Origin: Cichorium intybus
Taxonomy: Eukaryota > Streptophyta > Magnoliopsida > Asterales > Asteraceae
Direction: 5' to 3'
Assembly (NCBI GenBank): GCA_023525715.1
Contig: CM042010.1
Location: forward strand, 80,911,894-80,975,893
Length of the DNA: 64,000 nt
Each line of letters begins with the position of its first letter. Position 1 is the first letter of the stretch. Shown here piece by piece: positions 32,570 to 44,472 of this stretch. Made by a program: the position numbers and the translations under genes. The notes beneath the pieces were generated by a model, which did not search any database, was not told where the DNA came from, and saw nothing but the letters and a program-made list of their open reading frames with translations.

Positions 32570-35500
32570 CCCATACAAACCTTCATAATAGTCCATAACC
32601 CATCACAACACTTCATAATTAAGCATAACCCATCACAACCCTTCATAATTGACCATTACCCATAACAACCCTTCCTATGGTCCATAACCCGGCACAACCC
32701 TTACTATGGTCCATAACCCATCGCAACCATTCATAAATAACCATAACCAATCACAACACTTTATAATGGTCCATAACACATTGCAACCCCGCATAATGGT
32801 CCATAACCATAACAACCTTTCATAATGGTCCATACGTCTTACAAACCTTCATAATGGTCTATAACCCTTCACAACCCTTCATAATGATCCATAACCCATC
32901 ACAACCCTTTCTATGGTCCATAACCCATCACAACTCTTCATAATTAACCATAACCTATCACAACCCCTCATAATCATCCATAACCCATAATAACCCTTCA
33001 TAGTGGTCCATAACCCATCACGACCTTCATAATGGTCCATAAGCCATCACAACCCTTTATAGTGTACCATTACCCATCACATCCCTTCATAATTAAGCAT
33101 AACCCATCACAACCATTCATAATGGTGCATAACCCAACACAACCCATACTAAGGTCCATAACCCATAACAATCCTTCATAATCGACCATAACCTATCACA
33201 ACCCTTAATAATGGTCAATAACCCATCATAATCCTTCATAATGGTTCATAACCAATCACAACCTTCATAAAAGTACATAACCCATACAACCCTTGATAAC
33301 AATCCATAACCCATCACAACCCTTTCTAAAGGTCCATAACCCATCACAACCCTTTTTATGGTCCATAACCCATCGCAACCCTGCATAATGGTCCATAACC
33401 CATACAAACCTTCATAATAGTCCATAACCCATCATAACCCTTCATAACTGACCATAACCCATCACAACCCTTCATAATTGACCATAACACATCACAACCC
33501 TTCCTATGGTCCATAACCCAGCACAACCCTTTCTATGGTCCATAAACTATCACAACCCTTCGTAATTAACTATCACCCATCACAACACTTCTTAATGGTC
33601 TATAACATAGCAACCCTGTATAATGGTCCATTTCCATAACAACCCTTCATAATGATCCATAACCCATACAAACCTTCATACTGGTCCATAACCCATCATA
33701 ACCCTGAATGGTCCATAACCCAACACAACCCTTTCTATGGTCCATAATCTATTACAACTCTGCATAATTGACCATAACCTATCACAACCCCTCATAATGG
33801 TCCATAACCCATCATAACCCTTCTTAGTGGTCTATAACCCATCAGAACCTTCATAATGGTCCATAACCCATCACAACCCTTTATAATGCTCCATAAGCCA
33901 TCACAATCTTTATAATGGTCCATAACCCATTACAACCCTTTATAATGGTCCATAACCCATCACAACCCTTCATAATTAACCATAACTCATCACAACCCTT
34001 GATAATGGTCCATAACCCATTGCAACCCTTCATAATGGTCCATAACCATAACAACCCTTTATAATAGTCAATAACCTAACCTAACCTTCATAACGGCCCA
34101 AAACCCAAGACAACCTTCATAATAGTACATAATCCATACAACCCTTCATAACGGTCCATAACCCTGACAACCCTTTTTTATGGTCCATAACCGAACACAA
34201 CCCTTTCTATGGTCCATAACCCATCGCAACCCTGCATAATGGTCTATAACCATAAAAATCCTTCATAATCGTCCATAACCCAACACAACCCTTTCAATAG
34301 TCCATAATCTATCACAACTCTTCATAATTGAGCATAACCTATCACAACCCTTCATAATGGTCCATAACCCAACACAACCCTTCTTAGTGGTCCATAACCC
34401 ATCAGAACCTTCATAATGGTCCATAACCAATCATAACCCTTTATAATGCTCCATAACCCATCACAACCTTTATAATGGTCCATAACCTATCACAACCCTT
34501 TATAATGGTCTATAACCCATCACAACCCTTCATAATTGAGCATAACCAATCATAACCCTTCATAATGGTCCATAACCCAACACAACCCTTTCTATGGTGC
34601 ATAACCCATAAGAACCCTTCATAATTGACCATAACCTATCACCAGCCTTCATAATGGTCAATAGCCCATCCTAATCCTTCATAATGGTTCATAACCCATC
34701 ACAACCTTCATAATAGTACATAATCCATACAACCCTTCATAACGGTCCATAACCCATCACAACCCTTTCTTATGGTCCATAACCGAGCACAACCCTTTCT
34801 ATGGTCCATAACCCATCGCAGCCCTTCATAATGGTCCATAACCATAACAACCCTTCATAATGGTCCATAACCCAACAACACCCTTTCTATGGTCCATAAC
34901 CTATCACAACTCTTCATAATTGACCATAACGTATCAAAACCCCTGATAATGGTCCATAACCCATCATAACCCTTCTTAGTGGTCTGTAACCCATCAGAAA
35001 CTTCATAATAGTACATAACCCACACAACCCTTCATAAAGGTCCATAACCCATCATAACCCTTTCTTATGGACCATAACCGAACACAACCCTTTCTATGGT
35101 CCATAACCCATCGCAACCCTGCATAATGGTCCATAACCATAACAACCCTTCATAATGGTCCATAACCTAACACAACCCTTTCTATGGTCCATAATCTATC
35201 ACAACTCTTCATAATTAACCATAACCTATCAAAACCCCTTTAATGGTCCATAACCCCTCATAACCCTTCTTAGTGGTCCATAACCCATCAGAACCTTCAT
35301 AATGGTCCATAACCTATTACAACCCTTTATAATGCTCCATAAGCCATCACAACCTTTATAATGCTCCATAACCCATCACAACCCTTTATAATGGTCCATA
35401 ACCTATCACAACCCTTCATAATTAAGCATAACCCATCACAACCCTTCATAATGGTCCATAACCCAACACAACCCTTTCTGTGGTCCATAACCCATAACAA

Positions 35501-35893
35501 CCCTTCATAATTGACCATAACCTATCACAACCCTTTATAATGGTCAATAACCCATCTTAATCCTTCATAATGGTTTATAACCCATCACAACCTTCATAAT
35601 AGTACATAACCCATACAACCCTTCATAACGGTCCATAACCCATCACAACCCTTTCTTATGGTCCATAACTGAACACAACCCTTTCTACGGTCCATAACCT
35701 ATCGCAACCCTGCATAATGGTTCATAACCATAACAACACTTCATAATGGTCCATAACCCATACAAACCTTCATATTAGTCTATAAACCATCACAACCCTT
35801 CATAATTGACCAAAACCCATGACAACTTCATAATTAACCATAACCCATCACCACCCTTCCTTTGGTCCATAACTCAACACTTAACCATCACAA
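32570..35893 (+). repeat. 30-bp satellite array, segment D
   Basis: Continues the block interrupted by LINE-2. It includes the unfilled SINE site CAATAGTCCATAATCTATC around 34296-34312. Monomer variants follow the same order as in 18670-20461. No gene is seen. It ends where the unassigned insert begins. Confidence 0.93.
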
Positions 35894-36633
35894 GTTTCTC
35901 TCACTAGAATTTTATCTCGTTTCCCTCAAGTTTTTGCGGCTTGTTGCTTAGTTCTCCGGCTGCCGGAGTGTTTTCCGGCTTCTACAACAATCGATGTCTG
36001 TTCTAAAGAGTATAATCTAACTTCGAATCTTCCTTGATGTTTGATGCGAATCTCAGATATTCGCTAGATCGAGAATTTCAAGATTCGACAAAGAAAGGAA
36101 GTAAAGGAGGTCTAGGTCCGATTATGAGGAATCGGGCAAAGAGATGCATTAAGAATCATCCCTTTAATTCCTCTAAGGTTTCTAGAACAAAAACTAGAAC
36201 TAATTTCTCGTTTGGAGGAGCTTTCATTGATATGTCTGATGAGAACGAGATGAAGAAATTGTGAAAGAACTGGATTATTTATTATGATGCGACTGCTCAA
36301 TCGAGACTGGTTTCAGAAGGTAATACTTCTAACATTAATTCTAGAACTGATGAGTTAAAATTGGAAAATGCAAATGGTTGTTCCGATTTAGCTTTGTCTG
36401 TTGTCGATAAACTTCCTGAATCGGATAGGAGTTGTGTTACAATCGCAAGTGATACGTCTGACTGTATTCAGTTGAATGGGTAATCGATTAGCAATTCTAA
36501 TGCAAAAGTTTGATAGTGATAACAATTCTGATGGCAAATTGATTCCAAAAATGGCTGATTCAATGATTAATTTGAGAAATGAAGAATTGGAATTGTTTAT
36601 CGCTAATAGTGACTAGCTTATCCCTAATTCTTC
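35894..36633 (+). other. Unassigned 0.74-kb insert in satellite
   Basis: Non-satellite sequence that starts with a CT-rich leader (TTTCTCTCACTAGAATTTTA) like the start of the LINE leaders. It is followed by a short ORF and then a decayed stretch with stops. I find no target duplication, A tail, LTR or reverse transcriptase. It could be the 5' fragment of a different, diverged LINE, kept by a rearrangement, or a captured host sequence. Boundaries are good to about 10 bases. Confidence 0.5.
36037..36264 (+). pseudogene. Short unassigned ORF in the insert
   Basis: About 75 codons beginning MFDANLRYSLDREFQDS, with a basic stretch (IMRNRAKRCIKNH) and a stop at 36262-36264. Sequence continuing in the same phase after the stop still looks protein-like for some 70 codons before a further stop. 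I do not recognise it. Its position after a CT-rich leader and its basic N-terminus resemble the layout of the LINE ORF1 N-termini, but there is no clear sequence match. A chance ORF cannot be excluded. Confidence 0.3.
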
Positions 36634-36724
36634 TATACAAACCTTCATAATATTCCATAACCCATCACAACCCTTCATAATTAACCATAACCCATCACAA
36701 CCCTTCATAATGATCAATAACCCA
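36634..36724 (+). repeat. 30-bp satellite remnant before LINE-3
   Basis: Three monomers of the same satellite. The last 15 bases, ATGATCAATAACCCA (36710-36724), are the left target duplication of LINE-3. Confidence 0.88.
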
Positions 36725-36809
36725 GAAAACCCCCAAAAAAAACCCGAAGCATTTTCTCTCTAAGCATTTTCTCTCTAAGCATTTTCAATTATTTGTTTTT
36801 ATTTACATC

Positions 36810-37651
36810 ATGGCTGGTGTATCACCAGGCATGATTCCTGGTCCAGATTCAACAAATGTAACTGGAAATAAAAATCCTATGTTTTCAGCACAATGTTTTA
36901 TTGATCCTGAAAGTACTTTCAATATGGTGGAAAAAAGAATGAAAAAAATTACCAACAATCAGCCATGTTTTTTCAAAGCCCCTTCTGTTAAAAATACACT
37001 TCTGGAAATATCAACTCAAAGAAGTTTACAACAGAGAAAAAATGTCCTTAATCATAAACGGGTTACAAATACAATCCAAGGAAAAAAAACACATCAATAT
37101 TCTCAAAATGATCTTCAAAATGATAAACTATATCAAAGGAATGCTGCTGCCTCGGATTATCACAACGATGGAAATTGTTTTTCAAATGATAATACGGATT
37201 ATTTGTATCCTGAAAATATGGAAGATGATGAAAACCCTAATAATGTGGAAGTCACATCTATCAACTACCGTGAATGCTAGATACATGGTGTCCAAGTTCC
37301 CGACTGCATGGTGTCCAAGTTCCCGACTAATAACGACTGCATGGTGTCCAAGTTCCCGACTGATCACGTAGATAATAACGAGAGTGACTGCATGGTGTCC
37401 AAGTTCCCGACTGATCATGCAGATATTGCTAAGGAAACCAACACCACGCCTGGCCATGAAGAAAACGCACACGGACATGGAGATATTGCTGGAGATCATC
37501 AGAAATATATCGCACACAGACATGGAGGTGGAGATTTAGCGACTGCCGGAGACTTTGTGACTCACGGAGTTCATGAAAAAGCAAACGGACCTGCATCTTG
37601 TCCCTTCCAAACGGCTACAAAGGTTGACATTCATGCTTCAACGGTCGATAA
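36810..37651 (+). pseudogene. LINE-3 ORF1, N-terminal part
   Basis: Starts MAGVSPGMIPG, as in the sister copies. A basic segment (VEKRMKKITNNQPCFFK) is followed by an acidic one (NMEDDENPNNVE). A TAG at 37278-37280 closes the frame just before a cluster of four copies of CATGGTGTCCAAGTTCCCGA (37284, 37307, 37340, 37391). Three of these read CMVSKFPT in the ORF1 phase. After the cluster the original phase runs to the copia insertion at 37652 and rejoins the segment at 46322 in phase. The whole region looks disordered and variable, with no known fold. Confidence 0.82.
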
Positions 37652-38717
37652 TGTTAGTTCTATATGCCCAAGGATGATCATAAAATGATATTACTAATAA
37701 TACATGATCCTATAGGGTCACACCAACAACAAGTTTGACACCAAATTGATCATTTGGAATGTTAAATTTGATTTAACATCAAATGATACTAAACTTGCAA
37801 TTTAATTTGGTAGGTTATTATTATTTGAGGTAAATAATAATAACACCAAAATTAATGGTTGATTACTAATTCATATATGATGAATTAAACAAATGTAACA
37901 ATTAAATTGTTTAAGTTGTTAAATGATTTAATTGAATTATAAATAAATCATTTATTTAATTTAATTGGTAAATTAAATATAATATGCATATTGTAAATAT
38001 ATATTTACTACATTAAGAATGCATATTTAATTGGTTTATTTATACTATATATGGCTTAAATAGTGTTCCATTTATAAAAGGAATAAATGGTTATTATTTA
38101 TAAATCTTATTAGATAAGTTTATAAATAATAAAACTAACAAACCCATTTCTTTATTCCACATAATTGTGGCCGGCCACACACTCACACAAACATGCTCAT
38201 GAGCATGGTTTGAAAGTTGAAAAAGGAAGAAGGAATATAGGGACTTTCTAGGCCTTGACCATGGGAACCACCAACATAGTTTATTCCTTCTTTTCTCTCC
38301 TTTTGTGGCTTCATATGGCCGGCCAAAATAAGGGGTTGTTAGATGAATTTTTGAGGCCAAGAGATCAGCCAAAATACTCCACAAAACTCTCTCAAAACAC
38401 AAGCAAAAATCGTTTTTGGTTTGAAGGGAAAAGGAGCTTTATCTTGCAAGTTTTGAAGACTAGCATCTAAGGTTGTTCAAGCTTGTGGTGGACCAACTAT
38501 AGAGGGGATCTTCCTTGATTTCTAGCCATCAAATTCGTCCACATAAAGACCAAGAAGAAAGGTTATTATCTTGAACTTCATCTATGCTTCTTCTTCATCT
38601 TATCTCTACATGCATATAGCATGATCCTCTTGGAAGTGAAATTTGTGTTCATGATTTTATGCTTCCGTTGCAACTTGAAGTTTTTGAAACTCATAACATG
38701 AACATGGATATCCAACA
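37652..38717 (+). repeat. copia-2 5' LTR
   Basis: 1,066 bp, TGTTAG...CCAACA. It contains a possible TATA element (ACTATATATGG near 38043), a 14-bp perfect inverted repeat (38091-38104 with 38119-38132) and two GGCCGGCC palindromes (38169-38176, 38317-38324). The promoter call is tentative. Confidence 0.93.
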
Positions 38718-38719
38718 AT

Positions 38720-38732
38720 TGGTATCAGAGCC
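38720..38732 (+). other. copia-2 primer binding site (initiator tRNA-Met)
   Basis: TGGTATCAGAGCC two bases after the LTR, complementary to the 3' end of initiator tRNA-Met. The minus-strand DNA primer sits here. Confidence 0.92.
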
Positions 38733-40451
38733 ATGGCTATATTGCATGTTTAGATAATAAGTTTATTTGGATAAACTTGGTTTTTGGAAGCCATGAATGT
38801 TCATCTTCTTGAATGAAAGTTTCATGCATGGCTTCTTTGGCAACATGCAAGTATATTATCTATGATTTTATGTAACCAACTAAAATTTATATTTGCATGC
38901 ATTTGGTTACATAATTGTTGCCTTAGAAAAACAAAGTGTTGATTTTCTTATGATTTTATGTGATAAAATGGTGCATAAACAAGCCAAGGACCATGTGTTG
39001 CATGTTTTGTGTTTAAATTCGATATGGTTGTAATCTATTCTTTTATTCAAATGGTTTGTAATAATAATTAGTTATTTCCTTCTTATATTCATTTTGTAAG
39101 TATTAGAATAGTTGTATTTTATATCTTTCACAAAATGTAACAAGAGAAGGAGATAAAGACATAAGAAGATTGCACCCAACAGCAACGATTTTTCCTGCAT
39201 TCCTGCTGCCAATTTCGAATCTGTTTGGGGGCTCAAAAAAATTCTTAACCTCATTCCATGGTGCCAAGAAAGGGTGGTTCAAGTCTTATTTGATGATACA
39301 AGAAGATTGGCAAAGTTGTAGCTAAATCGGAGATCATTTGGATGAGTTTTTGGTCACCTTTTGTCCTTAGGATTGGACTTGATATTTCATGTATGGCTCA
39401 CATGAAATATCAACTAGTTGGCTTGTGTTTATGCACCCATGCATGCATGTGATGATTGAATGTTTTGTTATTTTATGTTGTGGATGAAAATAAGATTTTG
39501 CATGCTAGACAACCTAGATAATTAAACATAATCATCAAGGAGTTTGTAATTTTCAAATTGACATATAAAACATAAGATGTAATACAATTGGTTTTATTAA
39601 AATGGGTTTTGTTATAAAACCTATAAAGTCAAGTTTTGAAAATGAATGAAACAAGAAATAAAATGGAGATTTTATGAACTCTTACAAACTCCAACCCTAA
39701 ATAATAATGGTAATTATTTAGGATTAAAATTGGTTCTTATGTATGTGATCAAACTCAAACTTAATATTGGATATTAATTGTAATCTTGACCACAAACAAA
39801 GAATTAATAAAATGGAGATTTTATGATTAAAGGAATCAATTGACAAAATAAGATTTTAATGGTACCATGTTCATTGGATGCATGCAATGTACATGACACC
39901 ATATGTTTTTTCAAAATTAGAATTGTAAAACATACAAATCCCTTTTGAAATACGAATCAATGCCGTCCCTCATAAAGACACTCATGTATCACTTGTATTT
40001 CCTTATGGGATAAAGGATACCTAACCACTTGGAGTCTTCTTGTGATACAAGAGGTAGTTTTGCAATATTTATGGGATAAAGGACACCTAACCATTAATAG
40101 TTGTCAAAACTACACGTCCGTTTAAGTGGGATGATTCGTTTGGAAATCTCTTGTGATAAAGGTCACCTAAGCATTAGAATTCCAAGGCATAGATGGGATC
40201 AAACATGCCAAACTTATAAATGTTATAATGGGATCTCATAACTCTAGAAATTATATTTGGATATAATTGGTAAACCGTTACCTACCTTGTTGATTCGAAT
40301 AGGCGGGATACAGGATACCTAACCACTTATTCGTATTGCAACTTAGATTCTAGACCTTAATTAATTAAAGTTTATGAAACAAGAAAGGGTATTAATTATT
40401 AAGGACTTAATATCATAAATTACTAAATTGAACCTTGTTAAAATTTTGTAG
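38733..40451 (+). other. copia-2 long untranslated leader
   Basis: About 1.7 kb between the primer site and the gag ATG, with no ORF I would defend. Its last 450 bases hold four copies of a motif near GGGATAAAGGAYACCTAACC (40007, 40073, 40155, 40305). The same four occur in the leader of copia-3. The leader would be part of genomic RNA, so packaging, dimerisation or translation-control roles are possible but unproven. Confidence 0.75.
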
Positions 40452-42818
40452 ATGGCACCAAACGCAACAAACCCGGCTCCTAACAAAACCTCACTACGGT
40501 CTCTCCTTGAGGGAGAAAAACTTAACCACACCAACTTCTTGGATTGGTACCGTAGTGTGAGAATAGTTCTTAAACAAGAAAAGAAAGAATATGTTCTCAA
40601 TGAACCACTTCCTGAAGAGCCCCCTGCCATCCCTAAGCCCGCACACGATGCATGGCTTAAAAAGATGGATGACTCCATTGATGCATCATGTCTAATGTTG
40701 GCAACAATGATTCCTGACCTTCAGAAAGATTTGAAGAATCATTCGGCCTATGACATGATTAATCAATTGAAGGAAATGTTCCAACAACTTGCAAGAACGG
40801 AAAGGTTCGAAACTGTTCGGGCTTTCCATGCTTGCAAGATGGAGGATGGGTAGTCGGTTAGCTCTTATGTGCTCAAGATGAAGAGTCACATTGATCATTT
40901 GGCACGTCTTGGAGTTGTGATGCCCGAAGAGCTAGCAACGGATATGATCCTTAACTCCTTGACAAAGTCTTTTGATCCCTTTGTCATGAATTATAACATG
41001 AATGGTTTGAACAAGACTATCCCGGAATTGCATGGGATGCTAATTACCGCGGAAAAGAATCTGCCTAAGAAAACCACTCAAGTTCTCATGATCAAGGAAG
41101 GTGGCACAAAGAGAACTAGACCCGAACACCCCACCAACTCCAAGGGCAAGGGGAAGGCAAAGGTTGTCAAAGGAAAGGGCAAGAAAGTTGTCCAACCATC
41201 CCGTCAGCCCAAGAAGAAGGCAAAAGTTGCCAAGGAAGACGCGTGCTTCGAATGTGGCAAAGTTGGGCATTGGAAGAGAAATTGCCCTACCTATCTTGCG
41301 GAGTTGAAGAAGAAGAAGGCCGGTGAGGGCACTTCAGGTATCTATGTGATAGACCTAGAACTTTATAATTTATCTCCTAACACATGGGTATTTGATACTG
41401 GTTGTGGAACTCACATTTGTAATATGTTGCAGGGGTTCAAAAGGAGTAGGCGACTGAGGGCAAACGAGGTAGTACTCCGGGTTGGAAACAGTGCAAGGGT
41501 TACGGTGGATTCAATTGGAAGTTTTGATTTATTACTACCTAGTGGCTTGTATTTGACATTGTTGAATGTTTATTATGTTCCTAGCTTGACTAGGAATATT
41601 ATTTCGGTTGCTAAGTTAAGACAATGTGGATTTGATCTTTCCTTTATGAATGATGATATTTGTGTTTACAAAAACAATGTGTTCTATTTTGAGGCTAGGC
41701 CTTTAAATGGAATTTATGAAGTAAACCTTGATGAAAAGACTAACCATGGCTCTTTATACCACACTTTCACCAAGAGACCCAAATGTCATTTGAGTCAAAC
41801 CTATCTATGGCATTGTCGCCTTGGGCATATAAACAAGAAACGCATATCCCAACTTCAAAAGAGTGGACTTTTGAAGGCAAATGAGAATGACTCATTTGAT
41901 ATATGTGAATCTTGTTTACATGGCAAGATGAGCAAAGCTCCTTTCTCGGGAACCAATGAGAGGGCAAAGGACTTGTTAGGAATCATACATACGGATGTAT
42001 GTGGTCCTTTCAAGCCAATGACTAGATATGGTGAAAGATATTTCATCACTTTCACTGACGACTTTAGTTGTTTTGGATATGTTTATTTGATTAAACATAA
42101 ACATGAGGCATTTGAAATGTTCAAAACGTTTCAAAGTGAAGTGGAAAATCAACTCAACAAAACAATTAAAGTTCTACGTTATGATAGAGGAGGTGAGTAC
42201 TTAACTACAAACTTTATGGATCATCTTAAGACTTATGGAATCGTTTCACAACTTACTCCACCTGGAACACCACAACATAATGGTGTATCTGAAAGGCGGA
42301 ACCGAACACTATTGGATATGGTTCGATCCATAATGAGTAGAAGTACTCTACCTTTATCATTTTGGGGTTATGCTTTACAAACAGCTGCTCGTCTCCTAAA
42401 CATGGCACCTACTAAGAAGGTAGATAAAACGCCTTATGAGATATGGCATGGAAGGGTTCCATCTTTATCCTATCTCAAGGTATGGGGTTGTGAAGCTTAT
42501 GTTAGACAAGAAGCTTCAAACAAACTAGAACCCCGTTCAATCAAGTGTATCTTTGTAGGGTATCCGAAAGATTGTCTTGGATACTACTTCTACAATCCTG
42601 TAGAGAATAAGATATTTATTTCTCGAAAAGCTGAATTCCTAGAAAACAAGTTTCTGACGGAAGAGGCTAGTGAGAGGTTTGTGGAACTTGAAGAACTTCA
42701 GGAACCACAGCCTGATACACAAGAAATTGGATCTAGCATTCAACAAGAAATTGTTGAACCTGAACAAATAGTTGATCAGGAACAAATTTGTAACACAAGA
42801 TGTTTGCAGATCTGGTAG
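40452..42818 (+). pseudogene. copia-2 gag, protease and integrase (one stop, ends at a frameshift)
   Basis: Begins MAPNATNPAPNKTSLRSLLE. Gag (UBN2-type) spans about residues 1-250; a TAG at 40851-40853 stands where copia-3 has CAG. A Lys-rich linker is followed by the CCHC knuckle CFECGKVGHWKRNC near 262, protease WVFDTGCGTHICN near 312, the integrase zinc region LWHCRLGHINKKR near 450, and the integrase core with HTDVCGPF, RYDRGGEY and NGVSERRNRT, so all three acidic residues are present. An extra T at about 42786-42788 (AAATTTGTAAC against AAATTGTAAC) shifts the frame to the stop at 42816. The start is the first ATG after the leader and is shared with copia-3. Confidence 0.92.
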
Positions 42819-44472
42819 GGTTCGATTTGAACCTGAAAGATATGGTTACCTTATGATGGAAGAGGAATGTTATACGATAGATTCTGATGAACCCGTCAAC
42901 TACCAGAGTGCAATGTCAGATCCTGAATCTGATAAATGGCTTGAAGCCATGAACACAGAGATGCAATCCATGCACGATAACCAAGTTTGGGACTTGGTTA
43001 ATCTTCCCACCAATTGTAAGACTGTTGGGAACAAATGGGTTTTCAAGAAGAAAACCAACGTGGATGGAAATGTTCACACTTTTAAGGCACGACTTGTCGC
43101 TAAAGGATACTCACAAACTCATGGTATTGACTATGATGAGACCTTTTCACCAGTGGCAATGATCAAGTCAATTAGGATACTTTTTGCCATAGCCGCATAC
43201 TATGATTATGAGATATGGCAAATGGATGTCAAGACCGCTTTCCTTAATGGACACTTATTGGAAGATGTCTATATGGATCAACCTGAAGGTTTTGTCGATC
43301 CCAAGCATCCAAACAAAGTGTGCAAGCTTAAGAGATCCATCTATGGATTGAAGCAAGCGTCTCGAACGTGGAACATCCGTTTTGATGAAAAGATTACAAA
43401 TTTTGGATTCATCAAAAATGAGGATGACTCCTGTGTTTACAAGAAAGCTAGTGGGAGCATAGTCATATTCCTAGTATTGTATGTAGATGACATACTTTTA
43501 TTTGGAAATGACATCCCAACCTTAAAAGGTGTCAAAGCGTTCCTTGAGATCTGTTTCTCAATGAAGGACTTAGGAGAGGCTGCTTATGTATTAGGCATAA
43601 AGATCTATAGAGATAGATCTAAGAGACTTATTGGTCTAAGCCAAAGTGCATATATTGATAAAATCTTGAAAAGGTTCAAGATGCAAGACTCCAAAAGAGG
43701 ATTCTTGCCAATACCGCATGGCACCATCCTAAGCAAGTCTCAGTGCCCAAGCACTAGGACTGAACTTGAAAGGATGAAACATGTCCTATATGCTTCAGCA
43801 ATTGGGTCCATCATGTATGCCATGTTATGCACTAGGCCCGACGTCTCATGTGCCTTAAGCATGACTAGTAGATATCAACAGAACCCAGGTGAAGCGCACT
43901 GGACTGCTGTAAAGATTATTCTTAAGTACTTAAGAAGAACTAAAGATATGTTCTTAGTTTACGGTGGTTTGGAAGAAAGCTTGAAGGTAAAGGGTTACAC
44001 TGACGCAAGCTTCCAAACAGATAGGGACGATTCGAGATCTCAATCTGGGTATGTCTTTATTTTAAATGGAGGAGCCATGTCTTGGAAGAGTTCCAAACAA
44101 GAAGTGATTGCACAATCCACTACAGAATCAGAATATGTTGCTGCTTCGGAAGCTGCTCAAGAAGGTGTCTGGATGAGAAAGTTCATTGAAGATCTAGGGG
44201 TTGTTCCGTCCATTCGGGACCCTATAGAAATCTTCTGTGATAATCTAGGTGCTATAGCTCAAGCAAAGGAACCTAGATCGCATCAAAAGACCAAACACAT
44301 TCACCGAAGGTATAACTACATAAGACATGAAGTTAAGAATGGTGAAATAAGTATTCACAAGGTTCATATAGATCAGAATTTGGCAGACCCATTCACGAAG
44401 CCTTTACCCCAAGCTAAGCATGAAAGTCACGCTAAGGGTATAGGACTTCGTTTTTCTAATGAATGGATTTGA
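42772..44472 (+). CDS. copia-2 pol: reverse transcriptase and RNase H
   Basis: This is the polyprotein continuation after the one-base insertion; the first Met is not a real start. Reverse transcriptase: KWVFKKKTNVDGN, LVAKGYSQTHGID, WQMDVKTAFLNG and the YVDDILLFG active site. RNase H: YTDASFQTDRDD, TESEYVAASEA, FCDNLGAIA. The frame is open to TGA at 44470-44472 and ends with a conserved tail (GIGLRFSNEWI). No stop lies inside these two domains. The products act in cytoplasmic particles to turn genomic RNA into double-stranded DNA. Confidence 0.93.
   Translation: MIRNKFVTQDVCRSGRVRFEPERYGYLMMEEECYTIDSDEPVNYQSAMSDPESDKWLEAMNTEMQSMHDNQVWDLVNLPTNCKTVGNKWVFKKKTNVDGNVHTFKARLVAKGYSQTHGIDYDETFSPVAMIKSIRILFAIAAYYDYEIWQMDVKTAFLNGHLLEDVYMDQPEGFVDPKHPNKVCKLKRSIYGLKQASRTWNIRFDEKITNFGFIKNEDDSCVYKKASGSIVIFLVLYVDDILLFGNDIPTLKGVKAFLEICFSMKDLGEAAYVLGIKIYRDRSKRLIGLSQSAYIDKILKRFKMQDSKRGFLPIPHGTILSKSQCPSTRTELERMKHVLYASAIGSIMYAMLCTRPDVSCALSMTSRYQQNPGEAHWTAVKIILKYLRRTKDMFLVYGGLEESLKVKGYTDASFQTDRDDSRSQSGYVFILNGGAMSWKSSKQEVIAQSTTESEYVAASEAAQEGVWMRKFIEDLGVVPSIRDPIEIFCDNLGAIAQAKEPRSHQKTKHIHRRYNYIRHEVKNGEISIHKVHIDQNLADPFTKPLPQAKHESHAKGIGLRFSNEWI

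Noticed and set aside
38094..38402. 102-codon - strand frame in the copia-2 LTR, repeated at 45693-46001
   Set aside because: Identical in both LTRs simply because the LTRs are identical; not kept open in the diverged LTRs of copia-1 and copia-3.
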